From Roseisolibacter agri (GTDB taxonomy: Bacteria; Gemmatimonadota; Gemmatimonadetes; Gemmatimonadales; Gemmatimonadaceae), in assembly GCF_030159095.1 (NCBI RefSeq), contig NZ_BRXS01000011.1:1-50350 (forward strand): a stretch of DNA of 50,350 nt, read 5' to 3'. Positions 29,534 through 38,650 of this stretch are shown here, piece after piece. The notes under the pieces are model-generated. The model was not told where the DNA came from, did not search any database, and saw nothing but the letters and a program-made list of their open reading frames with translations. How positions within the stretch are numbered: the first letter of the stretch is position 1; every line of letters starts with the position of its first letter. The position numbers and the translations under genes are program-made.

Positions 29534-32007
29534 CGCCGCGGCGGGACGCTGGGACGCACGGGACGCGCGTCGGGCAGCGGCTCGGTCGCGGGCGGGAGGC
29601 GGCTCGCGGTGTCCGTCGGCACGCGGCGGCGCGTGCCCGGCGGACGCGCCGCGGGCGGACGCAGGCGGATGCTGTCGCCCGCGGCGCTGTCGGTGGCCGG
29701 CGGCGTGCCGGGCGGCAGCGGGGCGGGCGTGCCGGGATACGGCACCGTCGGCCGCACGGGCGTGCCGGGCGTCGGCTGCGGCGTCAGCGTATCGGTGCCC
29801 GTCCCGAGCGTGTCGGGGCCGAGGCCCGTCTCGTCGCCGTACATCTCGCCGGGGACGCACGTCTCCACCGGCTCCAGGCCGGCGATGAAGATGTCGGTGA
29901 TCGACGGCGCGCCCGTGCACTCCGGGAGGAACAGCTTGTTCGTGCCCGCGACGACCTGGCGCTCGACGATCCCCGACGGCATCGGCCAGTCGGGCGGCGT
30001 GGGCTTGCGGCGATAGACCTCGGTCATGAACGCCGTCCACGCCGGCGCGGCCAGCTCGCCGCCCTGCGCGTTGCCCTTGATCTTCTGCGGCCGGTCGAGG
30101 CCCATCCACACGCCGGCGACGAGGTCCGACGTGTAGCCGACGTACCAGACGTCGGCGCCGTCGTTGGTCGTGCCGGTCTTGCCGGCGGACGGCACGCGGA
30201 AGCCCGCGCCCCACACGGCGTTGTACGCGGTGCCGCGCTGGTTCACGTCGCGCATCATGCTCACCATGACGTACGCCTCCTCGGGCGACATCACGGGGAT
30301 GCGCTCCTGCGTCGGCTCCCACAGCACGTCGCCGCGCTGGTTCTCGACGCGCACGATCGCGTTCGGCGTGCTGCGCGTGCCGAGCGTGGCGAACGCCGAG
30401 TACGCGGCCACCATCTCGATCGGGTAGACGTCGGCGGAGCCGAGGTAGATCGCGGGATACGGCGGGATGGGCGTCGTGAGCCCGAACTTCCGTGCCTGCG
30501 CGATCACCGTCTGCGGGCCGAGCTCCATGCCGACGTTGACGGCCGCGAGGTTGCGCGACATGTAGAGCGCGCGACGCATCGGGATGGGGCCCTCGAACTT
30601 CCCGTCGAAGTTCCCCGGCGTCCACGACGAGCCGTCGGCCTGCGGCACGGTGACCGGCTCGTCGGGGACGATGGACGCGGGCATGCGCCCGTTCTGCACC
30701 GCGGCCGAGTAGACGATCGGCTTGAACGTCGAGCCGGGCTGGCGGAGCGCCTGCGTCGCGCGGTTGAACTTGGAGTCGTCGAAGTCGCGGCCGCCCACCA
30801 GCGCGCGCACCCCGCCGGTGCGCGGGTCGAGCGCGATGAACGCGCCCTGCAGGTACGGCGAGTTGGCGCTGGCGCGCGCCTGCTCGGCGTCGTCCTGGTC
30901 GCGCGCCTCGTACTGCTCGAAGCTGGGATGCCTGTACGGGCCGTAGCGCCCCGCCTCGATCGCGCGCAGCTGCGCCTCCAGCGCGCGCTCGGCCGCCGAC
31001 TGCATCTCGACGTCGAGGGTCGTGTAGACCTTGAGGCCGTCCTCGTAGAGCTGGCGGCCGAACTTCTCCTCCAGCTGGCGGCGCACCCACTCGACGAAGT
31101 AGGGCGCGGTCTCGCCGCTCTCGGAGCGGGTCGCGAGCTGCAGCGGGTAGGCACGCGCGAGCGACGCGTCGGCCTCGTTGATGCGGCCCTCGCGGCGCAG
31201 CAGCTCGATGATCGTGTTGCGGCGCTGGACCGCGCGCTCGGGGAAGCGGCGCGGGTCGTAGATGGACGGCCCCTTGGGCAGCGCGGCCAGCGTCGCCGCC
31301 TCGGCGAGGCTCAGCTCGCGCACGCTCTTGCCGAAGTAGCGCTGCGCCGCGGTCTCCACCCCGTACGCGCCGGCGCCGAGGTAGATCTGGTTCAGGTACA
31401 GCTCGAGGATCTTGTCCTTCGGGTAGCGGCGCTCGATGTCGCGGGCGACGCGCGCCTCGCGCAGCTTGCGGACGAGCGTCTTCTCGCGGCTGATGTCCTC
31501 GGAGAAGACGTTGCGCGCGAGCTGCATCGTGATGGTCGAGAAGCCCTCGCGCCACCGGCGCGCGCGCACGTTGCGCAGCGTCGCGCCGGGGATGCGCAGC
31601 CAGTCGATGCCCGCGTGGTCGTAGAAGCGCTTGTCCTCGGTGACGAGGAAGGCGTCCTTCACGACGGGCGGGATCTCCTTCAGCGTCACCAGGGTGCGGC
31701 GCTCGTTCCCGATCTCGGCCACGAAGCGGCCGTCGGCGGCGTAGAGCTTGGACGTCTGGCGGGGCGAGTAGCCCTCGAGCCCCGCGACCGACGGGCAGGC
31801 GCCGCCGCGGCAGACGAGCGCCCAGGCGGCGTAGAGGCCACCGGCGGCGAGCGCCGCGAAGAAGACCGTCGCCAGCAGGACGGCGCGGACGGCGTTGGGG
31901 TGCCGGCGCCAGAACGGGCCGCCGTCCCGCCCCGAGGGGCGGGCGGCGCGACCGGAGGGAGTGGGCGCGGCCGCGGCTGGGGGCGTTCCGGGCGTCGGTG
32001 CGGTCAT
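29530..32007 (-). CDS. Class A penicillin-binding protein (PBP1A-like)
   Basis: 825 aa bifunctional peptidoglycan synthase. A Pro/Ala-rich cytoplasmic tail and one membrane anchor (AVLLATVFFAALAAGGLYAAWAL) are followed by a GT51 glycosyltransferase domain (VTEDKRFYDHAGID with the catalytic Glu, STITMQLARN, RKLREARVA, ELYLNQIYLGAGAYGVETAA). The transpeptidase domain has SxxK in GSTFKPI (nucleophile Ser), SxN in MSRNLA and KTG in GKTGTTND. The C-terminal ~115 residues are Pro/Thr-rich and disordered. Acts at the outer face of the inner membrane. It diverges from tyrS across 95 bp and heads a minus-strand run with the PHP, amidohydrolase and IlvE genes. Confidence 0.93.
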   Translation of the reverse strand: MTAPTPGTPPAAAAPTPSGRAARPSGRDGGPFWRRHPNAVRAVLLATVFFAALAAGGLYAAWALVCRGGACPSVAGLEGYSPRQTSKLYAADGRFVAEIGNERRTLVTLKEIPPVVKDAFLVTEDKRFYDHAGIDWLRIPGATLRNVRARRWREGFSTITMQLARNVFSEDISREKTLVRKLREARVARDIERRYPKDKILELYLNQIYLGAGAYGVETAAQRYFGKSVRELSLAEAATLAALPKGPSIYDPRRFPERAVQRRNTIIELLRREGRINEADASLARAYPLQLATRSESGETAPYFVEWVRRQLEEKFGRQLYEDGLKVYTTLDVEMQSAAERALEAQLRAIEAGRYGPYRHPSFEQYEARDQDDAEQARASANSPYLQGAFIALDPRTGGVRALVGGRDFDDSKFNRATQALRQPGSTFKPIVYSAAVQNGRMPASIVPDEPVTVPQADGSSWTPGNFDGKFEGPIPMRRALYMSRNLAAVNVGMELGPQTVIAQARKFGLTTPIPPYPAIYLGSADVYPIEMVAAYSAFATLGTRSTPNAIVRVENQRGDVLWEPTQERIPVMSPEEAYVMVSMMRDVNQRGTAYNAVWGAGFRVPSAGKTGTTNDGADVWYVGYTSDLVAGVWMGLDRPQKIKGNAQGGELAAPAWTAFMTEVYRRKPTPPDWPMPSGIVERQVVAGTNKLFLPECTGAPSITDIFIAGLEPVETCVPGEMYGDETGLGPDTLGTGTDTLTPQPTPGTPVRPTVPYPGTPAPLPPGTPPATDSAAGDSIRLRPPAARPPGTRRRVPTDTASRLPPATEPLPDARPVRPSVPPRR

Positions 32008-32102
32008 GGGCTGCGGTGAAGGTAACGGCCGGAGCGTGGGGGGCGCGACTGACGCGCCCGACGCGACTGACAGCCCTCCGCGGGCCGGCTAACTTGGCGG
32101 GC

Positions 32103-33401
32103 ATGTCCGAGACCTCCGACACCACCGCCGCGGTCCCCCTGCTCGACGAGCTCGCGTGGCGCGGGCTCCTGTACCAGGCCACCGAGGGCGCGGCCGCGCA
32201 CCTCGCGGAGGGCCAGGTGCGTGCCTACTGCGGCTTCGATCCGACGGGCGCGAGCCTGCACGTGGGCCACCTCCTCCCGATCATGGGGCTGGTGCGCCTG
32301 CAGCGGGCCGGCCACCGCCCGGTCGCGCTGGTGGGCGGCGGCACGGGGATGATCGGGGATCCGAGCGGCAAGACGGCCGAGCGGCAGCTGAACACGCGCG
32401 AGGTCGTCGAGGCCAACGCGGCGGCGCTGCGCGAGCAGCTGGCGCGCTTCCTCGACTTCGAGGGCCCGGCCGCGGCGACGATGGCGAACAACCTCGACTG
32501 GCTCGCGCCGCTGGACGTGCTGACCTTCCTGCGCGACGTCGGGAAGCACTTCTCGGTGAACGTGATGCTGAACCGCGAGAGCGTGAAGTCGCGGCTCGAG
32601 ACCGGGATCTCGTACACCGAGTTCTCGTACGTGCTCCTCCAGGCCTACGACTTCGTGGAGCTGCGGCGCCGCCACGGCGTGACGGTGCAGATCGGCGGCA
32701 GCGACCAGTGGGGGAACATGACCGCGGGGACGGACCTGATCCGCCGCATGGACGGCGGGCAGGCGCACGCGATCACCTTCCCGCTCCTGATGACGTCCGC
32801 GGGGACGAAGTTCGGGAAGACGGAGGCGGGCGCGGTGTGGCTCGATCCGGCGCGGACGTCGCCGTACCAGTTCTACCAGTTCTGGCTGCACACGGACGAT
32901 GCGGACGTGGGGAAGCTGCTGCGCTACTTCACCTTCCTGTCGCGCGCGGAGATCGAGGCGCTGGACGCGGCGACGGCCGCGCGCCCGCACCTGCGCGAGG
33001 CGCAGCAGGCGCTGGCCGAGGACGTGACGACGCGGGTGCACGGCGCCGACGCGGCGCGCGTGGCGCGCGAGGTGTCGCGGCTGCTGTTCCAGAAGGGCGA
33101 TCCGCGGCAGCTGTCGGCGGAGGCGCTGTCCGCGCTGGCGGCCGAGATGCCGTTCGCCGAGGTCGCGGCGCCCGGCGAGGGGCTGGGCGCGGTGGACGTC
33201 GCGGAGCTGTTCGTCCAGGCGGGGCTGGTGAAGAGCAAGGGCGAGGCGCGCCGGCTGCTGGAGCAGGGCGGGCTCACCGTCAGCGGCCGCAAGCTGTCGA
33301 CGGCCGAGCGCACGCTGGCGGGCGAGGACCTGCTGGCGGGCGGGCACCTGCTGCTGCGGAAGGGCGCGCGGGACTATGCGCTGGTGCGGGTGCAGGGCTG
33401 A
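32103..33401 (+). CDS. tyrS: Tyrosyl-tRNA synthetase
   Basis: 432 aa class I aminoacyl-tRNA synthetase charging tRNA-Tyr. Motifs: CGFDPTGASLHVGHLLP (HIGH motif as HVGH), GTGMIGDPSGK, the tyrosine-binding YTEFSYVLLQAYD and QIGGSDQWGN, and KFGKTE in place of KMSKS. The C-terminal ~70 residues form an S4 RNA-binding domain (AELFVQAGLVKSKGEARRLLEQGG). The ATG at 32103 gives the standard length; longer in-frame readings enter the divergent intergenic region. I see no T-box upstream. Repeat family A copy 2 starts 6 nt after the stop. Confidence 0.95.
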   Translation: MSETSDTTAAVPLLDELAWRGLLYQATEGAAAHLAEGQVRAYCGFDPTGASLHVGHLLPIMGLVRLQRAGHRPVALVGGGTGMIGDPSGKTAERQLNTREVVEANAAALREQLARFLDFEGPAAATMANNLDWLAPLDVLTFLRDVGKHFSVNVMLNRESVKSRLETGISYTEFSYVLLQAYDFVELRRRHGVTVQIGGSDQWGNMTAGTDLIRRMDGGQAHAITFPLLMTSAGTKFGKTEAGAVWLDPARTSPYQFYQFWLHTDDADVGKLLRYFTFLSRAEIEALDAATAARPHLREAQQALAEDVTTRVHGADAARVAREVSRLLFQKGDPRQLSAEALSALAAEMPFAEVAAPGEGLGAVDVAELFVQAGLVKSKGEARRLLEQGGLTVSGRKLSTAERTLAGEDLLAGGHLLLRKGARDYALVRVQG

Positions 33402-33407
33402 GAAAGG

Positions 33408-33550
33408 CGAACTGCATGCAAGGATGAAAATCTGAGAAGGTCCGAAAACGACGGATGGCTCCGCGGCAGTGCGACGATCCACGCACCGACACGGAGCCAT
33501 CCGTCGTTGTCAGATCTTGTCCGATCCTATCCTTGCAAATGCAGTTCGTC
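33408..33550. repeat. Dispersed long-hairpin repeat, family A, copy 2
   Basis: Inverted arms of ~57 nt (33408-33464 and 33492-33550) around a ~27-nt loop. Outer ends GAACTGCATGCAAGGATG and its near complement CCTTGCAAATGCAGTTC; inner ends ACGACGGATGGCTCCG and CGGAGCCATCCGTCGT. Arm sequence is shared with 8545-8680, loop sequence is not. It fills the space between the stops of tyrS (plus) and the M20 peptidase (minus), so it could end both transcripts. Confidence 0.88.
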
Positions 33551-33552
33551 TC

Positions 33553-35130
33553 TCACTTCCACTCCGCGCCAAGGCGCGCGAGGATCGCCGCGAAGGTCGT
33601 GATCCCATCGCGCAGGTTCCTCAGCCGCAGGTGCTCGTTCGGCGCGTGCTGCGCGTCGTCGTGGTTGGCGATGGGCACCACGAGCACCGGCGTCTTCAGC
33701 ACCTCGGCGAAGTCCGCGATCGGGAGGCTGCCGCCCAGGATCGGCACCTCGATGGGCGGCTGGCCGTGCGCGTCACCGACGGTGCGGACGATCGCGCGCG
33801 CCGCGGGCAGGTCGAGCGGACTGCGCACCGCGGCGTAGCCCGACTCGCGCCAGTCGACGCGCACCACGCGCGGATGCGCGCGGCGCGTCGCTGCGTCCGG
33901 CGCGTCGTGCACCACGTGCCAGCCCTCCGCCTTCAGGAACGCCTCGACCTTCTCGCGGATGCGCGCGGGCGTCTGGTCGGGCACCAGCCGGAAGTCGACC
34001 GACGCCGTCGCCTCGGGCTGGATCGTGTTCGAGCCGGCCGCGCCGACGCCGCCGCTGCGGATGCCGCGCAGGTTCATCGCGGGGCGCATGATCGCCTCGG
34101 CCAGCGGATCCTTCCCCTCCGTGCGGCCGAGCGCCAGCTCCGCGCGCAACCCCGAGTCCGGGCTCGGCGCCGCGCCGATCGCGCGGCGGTCCGCGTCGGT
34201 CACCGGGCGGACGTCGTCCAGGAAGTCGGGGATCAGGATGCGCCCGTCCTCGTCGCGCATGCGCGCGATCAGGTGCGCCAGCGAGACGATCGGATTCGGC
34301 GCCCAGTTGCCGTAGTGGCCCGAGTGCAGCGCGCGCAGCGGGCCGTACGTCGTCAGCTCCATCCCCATCGTGCCGCGCACGCCGTAGACGATCTGCATGC
34401 GGCGCGTCTGGTGCACGGGGCCGTCGGCGAACAGCAGCACGTCGGCCGTCAGCAGGTCGCGGTGCCTCTCGAGCAGCGCGCGCAGGTGCGGGTCGCCCGC
34501 CTCCTCCTCGCCGTCGAAGTAGAACCGGACGTTGATGCCGGGGCGCGCGCCGGACGCCTTCAGCGCGTCGAGCGCCGCCAGCGTGGCGATGATCGGCGCC
34601 TTGTCGTCGCCGGCGCCGCGCGCGAAGAGGCGCCACTCGTCGCCGGCGACACCGGGCTTCTCCGGCAGCGGCACGATCTGGCCGCCCGCCTGGATGCTGT
34701 TCGTCCGCAGCGTCGGCGTGAACGGCGGCGTCGCCCACTCGGCCGGGTTCACGGGCTGGCCGTCGTAGTGCGCGTAGAGCAGCACCGTCCGCGTGGCGCC
34801 GGGGCTCCGCAGCTCGCCGTAGACCGCGGGCGGGCCGCCGGCGGGGCTCTCCAGCAGGCGCAGCGCGACGCCGCGCTTGGCGAACGCGTCGACGATCCAG
34901 CGCGCGTTGCGGCGGATGGTGGCCGAGTCGCTGGCGATGTTGGGGATCGCCAGGAACTCGGCGAACTCGCGCAGGACCGCGGGCTCGTTGGCGCGCGTCC
35001 ACGTCTCGACCTTCTGGGCGAGGGCGCGCGTCGCGTTCTGCGCGCCCGCCGCCGCAGGTGTGACGGTGATCGGGAGCGCGGCGGCCAGCAGCGCCGCGAG
35101 GGTGCGCCGGCCGACCGCGCGCGCGGTCAC
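33553..35130 (-). CDS. Exported M20-family metallopeptidase
   Basis: 525 aa. GTG start at 35130 overlapping the lipoprotein stop (GTGA). Signal peptide TLAALLAAALPITVTPAAAGAQ. M20 landmarks: LLYAHYDGQPVNP (zinc His and the catalytic Asp two residues on), ARGAGDDKAPI (bridging Asp), FYFDGEEEAGDPHL (general-base Glu and zinc Glu), a dimerisation domain in the middle, and ANHDDAQHAPNEHLRL with the last zinc His. It most resembles dipeptidase/carboxypeptidase members acting on small peptides outside the cytoplasm. Last gene of the long minus-strand operon; it ends at repeat family A copy 2. Confidence 0.9.
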   Translation of the reverse strand: MTARAVGRRTLAALLAAALPITVTPAAAGAQNATRALAQKVETWTRANEPAVLREFAEFLAIPNIASDSATIRRNARWIVDAFAKRGVALRLLESPAGGPPAVYGELRSPGATRTVLLYAHYDGQPVNPAEWATPPFTPTLRTNSIQAGGQIVPLPEKPGVAGDEWRLFARGAGDDKAPIIATLAALDALKASGARPGINVRFYFDGEEEAGDPHLRALLERHRDLLTADVLLFADGPVHQTRRMQIVYGVRGTMGMELTTYGPLRALHSGHYGNWAPNPIVSLAHLIARMRDEDGRILIPDFLDDVRPVTDADRRAIGAAPSPDSGLRAELALGRTEGKDPLAEAIMRPAMNLRGIRSGGVGAAGSNTIQPEATASVDFRLVPDQTPARIREKVEAFLKAEGWHVVHDAPDAATRRAHPRVVRVDWRESGYAAVRSPLDLPAARAIVRTVGDAHGQPPIEVPILGGSLPIADFAEVLKTPVLVVPIANHDDAQHAPNEHLRLRNLRDGITTFAAILARLGAEWK

Positions 35131-35438
35131 GGGGCCTTCGTCGCCGGCGTCGCCGGCGCGGCCGGCTGCTGCACGACGGGCGCGCCGGGCGTCACGGGCG
35201 CCGCGCCGGTGCCGGGCGCGGGCGCCGGCGTCGACGACGGAGCGGCGGGGATCATCGTCGTGTCCGTGTTCTGGCCGGCGCGCGGACCGGGCTGCGCGTC
35301 GGGGCCGGCGCCGTTGCTGGAGCCGCCCGCCGAGTCGCGGCGGCCGTCGTTGCGGCCGGTGCAGGCGGAGACGGTGGCGACGGCGATGACGCTCGCCAGC
35401 AGCGCGGCGGTGCGCGCGCGACGGAAGGTGACGCTCAT
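35127..35438 (-). CDS. Small proline/alanine-rich lipoprotein
   Basis: 103 aa. Signal sequence MSVTFRRARTAALLASVIAV with lipobox TVSAC, so lipidation is likely at the Cys near residue 26. The mature part is low-complexity (Pro, Ala, Gly, Thr; APAPGTGAAPVTPG) with no fold. RBS GAGGA is 7 nt before the ATG. Its stop overlaps the M20 peptidase GTG, so the two are coupled. It lies 57 bp after the aminotransferase gene. Possibly a tether or spacer for an envelope component; function unknown. Confidence 0.8.
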   Translation of the reverse strand: MSVTFRRARTAALLASVIAVATVSACTGRNDGRRDSAGGSSNGAGPDAQPGPRAGQNTDTTMIPAAPSSTPAPAPGTGAAPVTPGAPVVQQPAAPATPATKAP

Positions 35439-35494
35439 GGGGAGTCCTCGGACGGGAACGATCGGGGAGGGTCGGCCGGTCAACCGACGGCGGC

Positions 35495-36670
35495 TCAGCC
35501 GCCCAGCGCGTCGAGCGCGCGGGCGATCTCGCCGGCCGTATTGTAACCGTGCGGCGAGAGCCGGACCGCCCCCTCGCGCAGGGAGTGGGTGACGCCCGCC
35601 TCGCGAAGCCTGGCCGTGGCGGCCGCCGGGTCGCGCGGCGCGACGCTGACGATGCCGGCCCGGCGCGCGGGGTCGGCCGGGGTGACCAGCCGCACGTCGT
35701 CGCGATCGACCGCCCATTCGACGATGCGGTCCGCGAGCCCGCGCACGTGCGCCGCGACGTTGGCGGGCCCCAGCTCGTGGAAGAGCGAGAGGCTCGCCAC
35801 GTAGCCCGCGACGTCCTGATAGGGGATGGTCGCGACCTCGAAGCGGCGGGCGTCGTCGCGCAGCGTGAAGTCGTAGTCGACCAGCCGCGAGAAGTCGTCG
35901 CTCCCCTTCACCGCCAGCCACCCGACGCTGCTCGGCGCCAGCGCCCGGACCAGCTCGCGGCGCACGTACAGGAAGCCCGAGCCCCACGGCGACAGCAGCC
36001 ACTTCTGCGCGCCGCACGCCAGCAGGTCGATCGGCGTCTCGCGCACGTCGAGCGTGCACGGGCCGAGCCCCTGGATCGCGTCGACGAAGAACCAGACGCC
36101 GCGCTCGCGGCACAGCCGGCCGAGGCGCGCGAGGTCGACGCGGTAGCCGCTCGCGAACTGCACCCAGCTCACCGTCAGCGCGCGCACGTCGGGTCGGTCG
36201 AGCGCGCGGACCAGCGCGTCCTCGTCCGGCAGCCCGTCGACGCACGGCACGAGCTCCAGCCGCACGCCCTTCTCCGCGAGCGCCATCCACGGGTAGACGT
36301 TCGCCGGGAACTCGCGGTCGAAGGTCAGCACCACGTCGCCGGCGGAGAGTGGCAGCGCGCGCGCGGCCAGGTTCACGCCGTACGACGTGTTGGTCATCAG
36401 CGCGATCTCCGCCGCCTCCGCGCCGATGAGCCGCGCCGTCAGCTCGCGCGCGCGGCCGAGCGTGGCGAACAGCTCCGGATCGCGCAGGCGGAACGGCTCC
36501 GCGCGGCGGCGCGTCCACTCGTCGATCGCGGCGACCGCGCGCGCGGGCAGCGGGCCGGTGGACGCGTTGTTGAGGTAGATCGCGTCGCCGCGCGCGGCCC
36601 ACGGGAACTCCGCGGCCCGCAGCGCGTCGACGTCATAGGCCAGAGCAGGCGCGGTCAGAGAGGTCGTCAT
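35495..36670 (-). CDS. Class V PLP aminotransferase (cysteine desulfurase/lyase-like)
   Basis: 391 aa fold-type I enzyme. IYLNNASTGPLPARA at the N-terminus, MTNTSYGVNLAARALPL, FVDAIQGLGPCTLDV, and the PLP lysine in LLACGAQKWLLSPWGSGFLYV identify class V (SufS/CsdA, selenocysteine lyase, isopenicillin-N epimerase relatives). The mobile loop with a catalytic Cys typical of true desulfurases is not evident, and no isc/suf genes are nearby, so an epimerase/lyase-type role is at least as likely. The ATG at 36670 overlaps the permease stop (ATGA). Confidence 0.85.
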   Translation of the reverse strand: MTTSLTAPALAYDVDALRAAEFPWAARGDAIYLNNASTGPLPARAVAAIDEWTRRRAEPFRLRDPELFATLGRARELTARLIGAEAAEIALMTNTSYGVNLAARALPLSAGDVVLTFDREFPANVYPWMALAEKGVRLELVPCVDGLPDEDALVRALDRPDVRALTVSWVQFASGYRVDLARLGRLCRERGVWFFVDAIQGLGPCTLDVRETPIDLLACGAQKWLLSPWGSGFLYVRRELVRALAPSSVGWLAVKGSDDFSRLVDYDFTLRDDARRFEVATIPYQDVAGYVASLSLFHELGPANVAAHVRGLADRIVEWAVDRDDVRLVTPADPARRAGIVSVAPRDPAAATARLREAGVTHSLREGAVRLSPHGYNTAGEIARALDALGG

Positions 36671-37563
36671 CGGCGTCCGGCGATCGGCGTGCCGGTATCG
36701 GTGGGCATCTCGGTGCGGCGCACGGCGCGCGGGTCGAGCGCGTCGCGCAGCGCGTCGCCGACGAGGTTGAAGCCCAGCACCGCCGCACCGATCGCGAGCC
36801 CCGGGAAGAGCGACGTCCACGGCGCGCGTCGCAGCTGCGCGAGGTCGCGGCCGTCGGCGATCATCGCGCCCCAGCTCGGCGTCGGCGGCTGCACGCCCAG
36901 TCCGAGGAACGACAGCGCGGCTTCGGCCATGATCGCACCCGCCACACCGAGCGTCGCCGCGATCACCACGGGCGCGATGACGTTGGGCAGCACGTGCCGC
37001 ACGAGGATGCGCGCGTCGCCCGCGCCGAGCGCACGCTCGGCCTGCACGTACTCCATGTGGCGCACGACGAGCACCTGGCCCCGAACGAGCCGCGCCATCC
37101 CCGCCCAGCCGACGACGCCGATGGTGACGAACACCGTCGTCAACGACGGCTCGAACGCCGCCGCCATCGCGATCAGCAGCAGCAGCGTCGGGAAGGCGAG
37201 CGTGACGTCGGCGAGGCGCATCACGAGATCGTCGACCCGGCGGCCGTAGTAGCCCGCGACGAGCCCCAGCGCGACGCCCAGCACCAGTGAGATCGCCTGC
37301 GAGAGCACGCCGACGGCGAGCGACACGCGCGCGCCGTGCACGAGGCGCGACCAGACGTCGCGGCCCTGCACGTCGGTGCCCATCCAGTGCGCGCCCGACG
37401 GCGCGCGCAGCGCGCGCGAGAGGTCGATCGCGGTGGGATCGTGGCGCGCGAGCAGCGGCGCGAGCGCGGCCGCCAGCACGAGGACCACCACCACCGCGAG
37501 CCCGATGCGCGCGCGCCCGTCGCGGCGCAGCAGCGGCCACACGCGTCCCGGTGCGCGGCTCAC
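36667..37563 (-). CDS. DppC-type ABC transporter permease
   Basis: 298 aa inner-membrane permease of peptide/nickel ABC importers. An N-terminal membrane helix (IGLAVVVVLVLAAALAPLLA), the OppC_N segment HWMGTDVQGRDVWSRLVHGARVSL (conserved GTDxxGRD), several further helices and the EAA-loop region EYVQAERALGAGDARILVRHVLPNV are clear. The GTG at 37563 overlaps the acyltransferase stop (GTGA). No DppB permease, ATPase or binding protein is in the window, so it must work with partners coded elsewhere or be orphaned. Its place in an envelope operon next to peptidases suggests peptide uptake or recycling. Confidence 0.9.
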   Translation of the reverse strand: MSRAPGRVWPLLRRDGRARIGLAVVVVLVLAAALAPLLARHDPTAIDLSRALRAPSGAHWMGTDVQGRDVWSRLVHGARVSLAVGVLSQAISLVLGVALGLVAGYYGRRVDDLVMRLADVTLAFPTLLLLIAMAAAFEPSLTTVFVTIGVVGWAGMARLVRGQVLVVRHMEYVQAERALGAGDARILVRHVLPNVIAPVVIAATLGVAGAIMAEAALSFLGLGVQPPTPSWGAMIADGRDLAQLRRAPWTSLFPGLAIGAAVLGFNLVGDALRDALDPRAVRRTEMPTDTGTPIAGRR

Positions 37564-38642
37564 GGCTCGCGCAGGTGCGGGGGCGTGTCCGCCGGCTGGT
37601 GCTTCCACCGGCGGTGCTGCCAGAAGTACTGCTCGGGATAGCGGCGCACCCACTCCTCCAGCATGCGCGTGTACGTCGCGACGATCGTGTCCACGTCGCG
37701 CTCGCGGTCGCCGGTGTCGACGACGGGCACGCGCTCGAACGCGAGGCGGAAGCGCCCGTTCGGCAGCCGCACCGCGACGGCGAAGAGGATCGGCACGCGC
37801 AGCCGCAGCGCGAACACCGCGGGACCGCGCGGCGTCTTGGCGGGCCGCCCGAAGAACGGCACGTACGTCGACGCGAGGCCGAGCGCGCCCTGGTCCGAGA
37901 CCATCGCGACGACACGGTTCTCGCGCAGCGAGCGCGGCGTGCGGCGCACCGCGTGCCCGTCCCACACGACGTCCATCCCCAGCCGCTCGCGCGTGCTGGT
38001 GAGGAAGCGGTCGAACAGCGGGTTGCCCTGCTGCCGCGCCACGCCGTCGATCGGGACGCCGCGCGCGGCGACGTACGAGCCGCCCAGCTCCCAGTTGCCG
38101 AGGTGCCCGGTGACGACGATCGCGCCGCGTCCCTCCGCGCGCGCCGCCTCCAGCAGCTCCCAGCCGTCGACCTGCTCGAACAGCTCGAGCACGCCCTGCT
38201 TCCCGAGGCCCGGCATGATCGCCGCCTCGACCGTCGTGCGGCCGAGCGACTCGTAGCTGGCGCGCGCGATCTCGCGCACGCGCGCGGGCGTCAGCTCGGG
38301 GAACGCGGCCGCGACCTGCCGCTCGACGACGCCGCGGCGGATGCCGGCGGGCGCGTAGCCCATGCGGCCCAGCCACGCGCCGACGGCCGTCGCCTGTCGC
38401 CACGGCAGCGTCGCCAGCCCGCCGATGGCCCCGCGCAGCGCCGCGTACTCCAGCCGGTGCGAGAGCGTCGGCCGGCGCTCGGCGCGCGGCGCGTCCTGGA
38501 CCGCCGCGGGCGGCGCCGGGGCGACGGGTTCGGACACGGAGGGGAGAGGCGTGGCGGAGACGGAGAGCACCGGATGCGACGGACGACGAGCGCGGCGATC
38601 GAGCACCCGCCGCGGGCGTGGCCGAAAGCTAGCGGCGCCCAC
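37560..38642 (-). CDS. LpxL/HtrB-like lysophospholipid acyltransferase
   Basis: 360 aa from a GTG at 38642; internal GTGs ~25-35 residues later are possible because the first ~60 residues are disordered Pro/Ala/Arg-rich. The LpxL-type core starts about residue 62 (HRLEYAALRGAIGGLATLPW). The catalytic H-x4-E is in VVTGHLGNWELGG. Other family blocks: DGVARQQGNPLFDRFL, SDQGALG with VPFFGRPAKTPRGPA, and YPEQYFWQHRRWK. It transfers a fatty acyl chain to a lipid A precursor or related glycolipid on the inner membrane. Neighbouring glycosyltransferase and MsbA-like genes support an LPS-type pathway. Confidence 0.9.
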   Translation of the reverse strand: MGAASFRPRPRRVLDRRARRPSHPVLSVSATPLPSVSEPVAPAPPAAVQDAPRAERRPTLSHRLEYAALRGAIGGLATLPWRQATAVGAWLGRMGYAPAGIRRGVVERQVAAAFPELTPARVREIARASYESLGRTTVEAAIMPGLGKQGVLELFEQVDGWELLEAARAEGRGAIVVTGHLGNWELGGSYVAARGVPIDGVARQQGNPLFDRFLTSTRERLGMDVVWDGHAVRRTPRSLRENRVVAMVSDQGALGLASTYVPFFGRPAKTPRGPAVFALRLRVPILFAVAVRLPNGRFRLAFERVPVVDTGDRERDVDTIVATYTRMLEEWVRRYPEQYFWQHRRWKHQPADTPPHLREP

Positions 38643-38650
38643 GGCCCCCG

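Noticed and set aside
28757-32182. Long minus-strand frame joining the PBP region and the PHP protein as a fusion
   Set aside because: Over the PBP gene this frame is out of phase with the true PBP frame and reads as low complexity; only its 3′ part (28757-29533) is a real gene.
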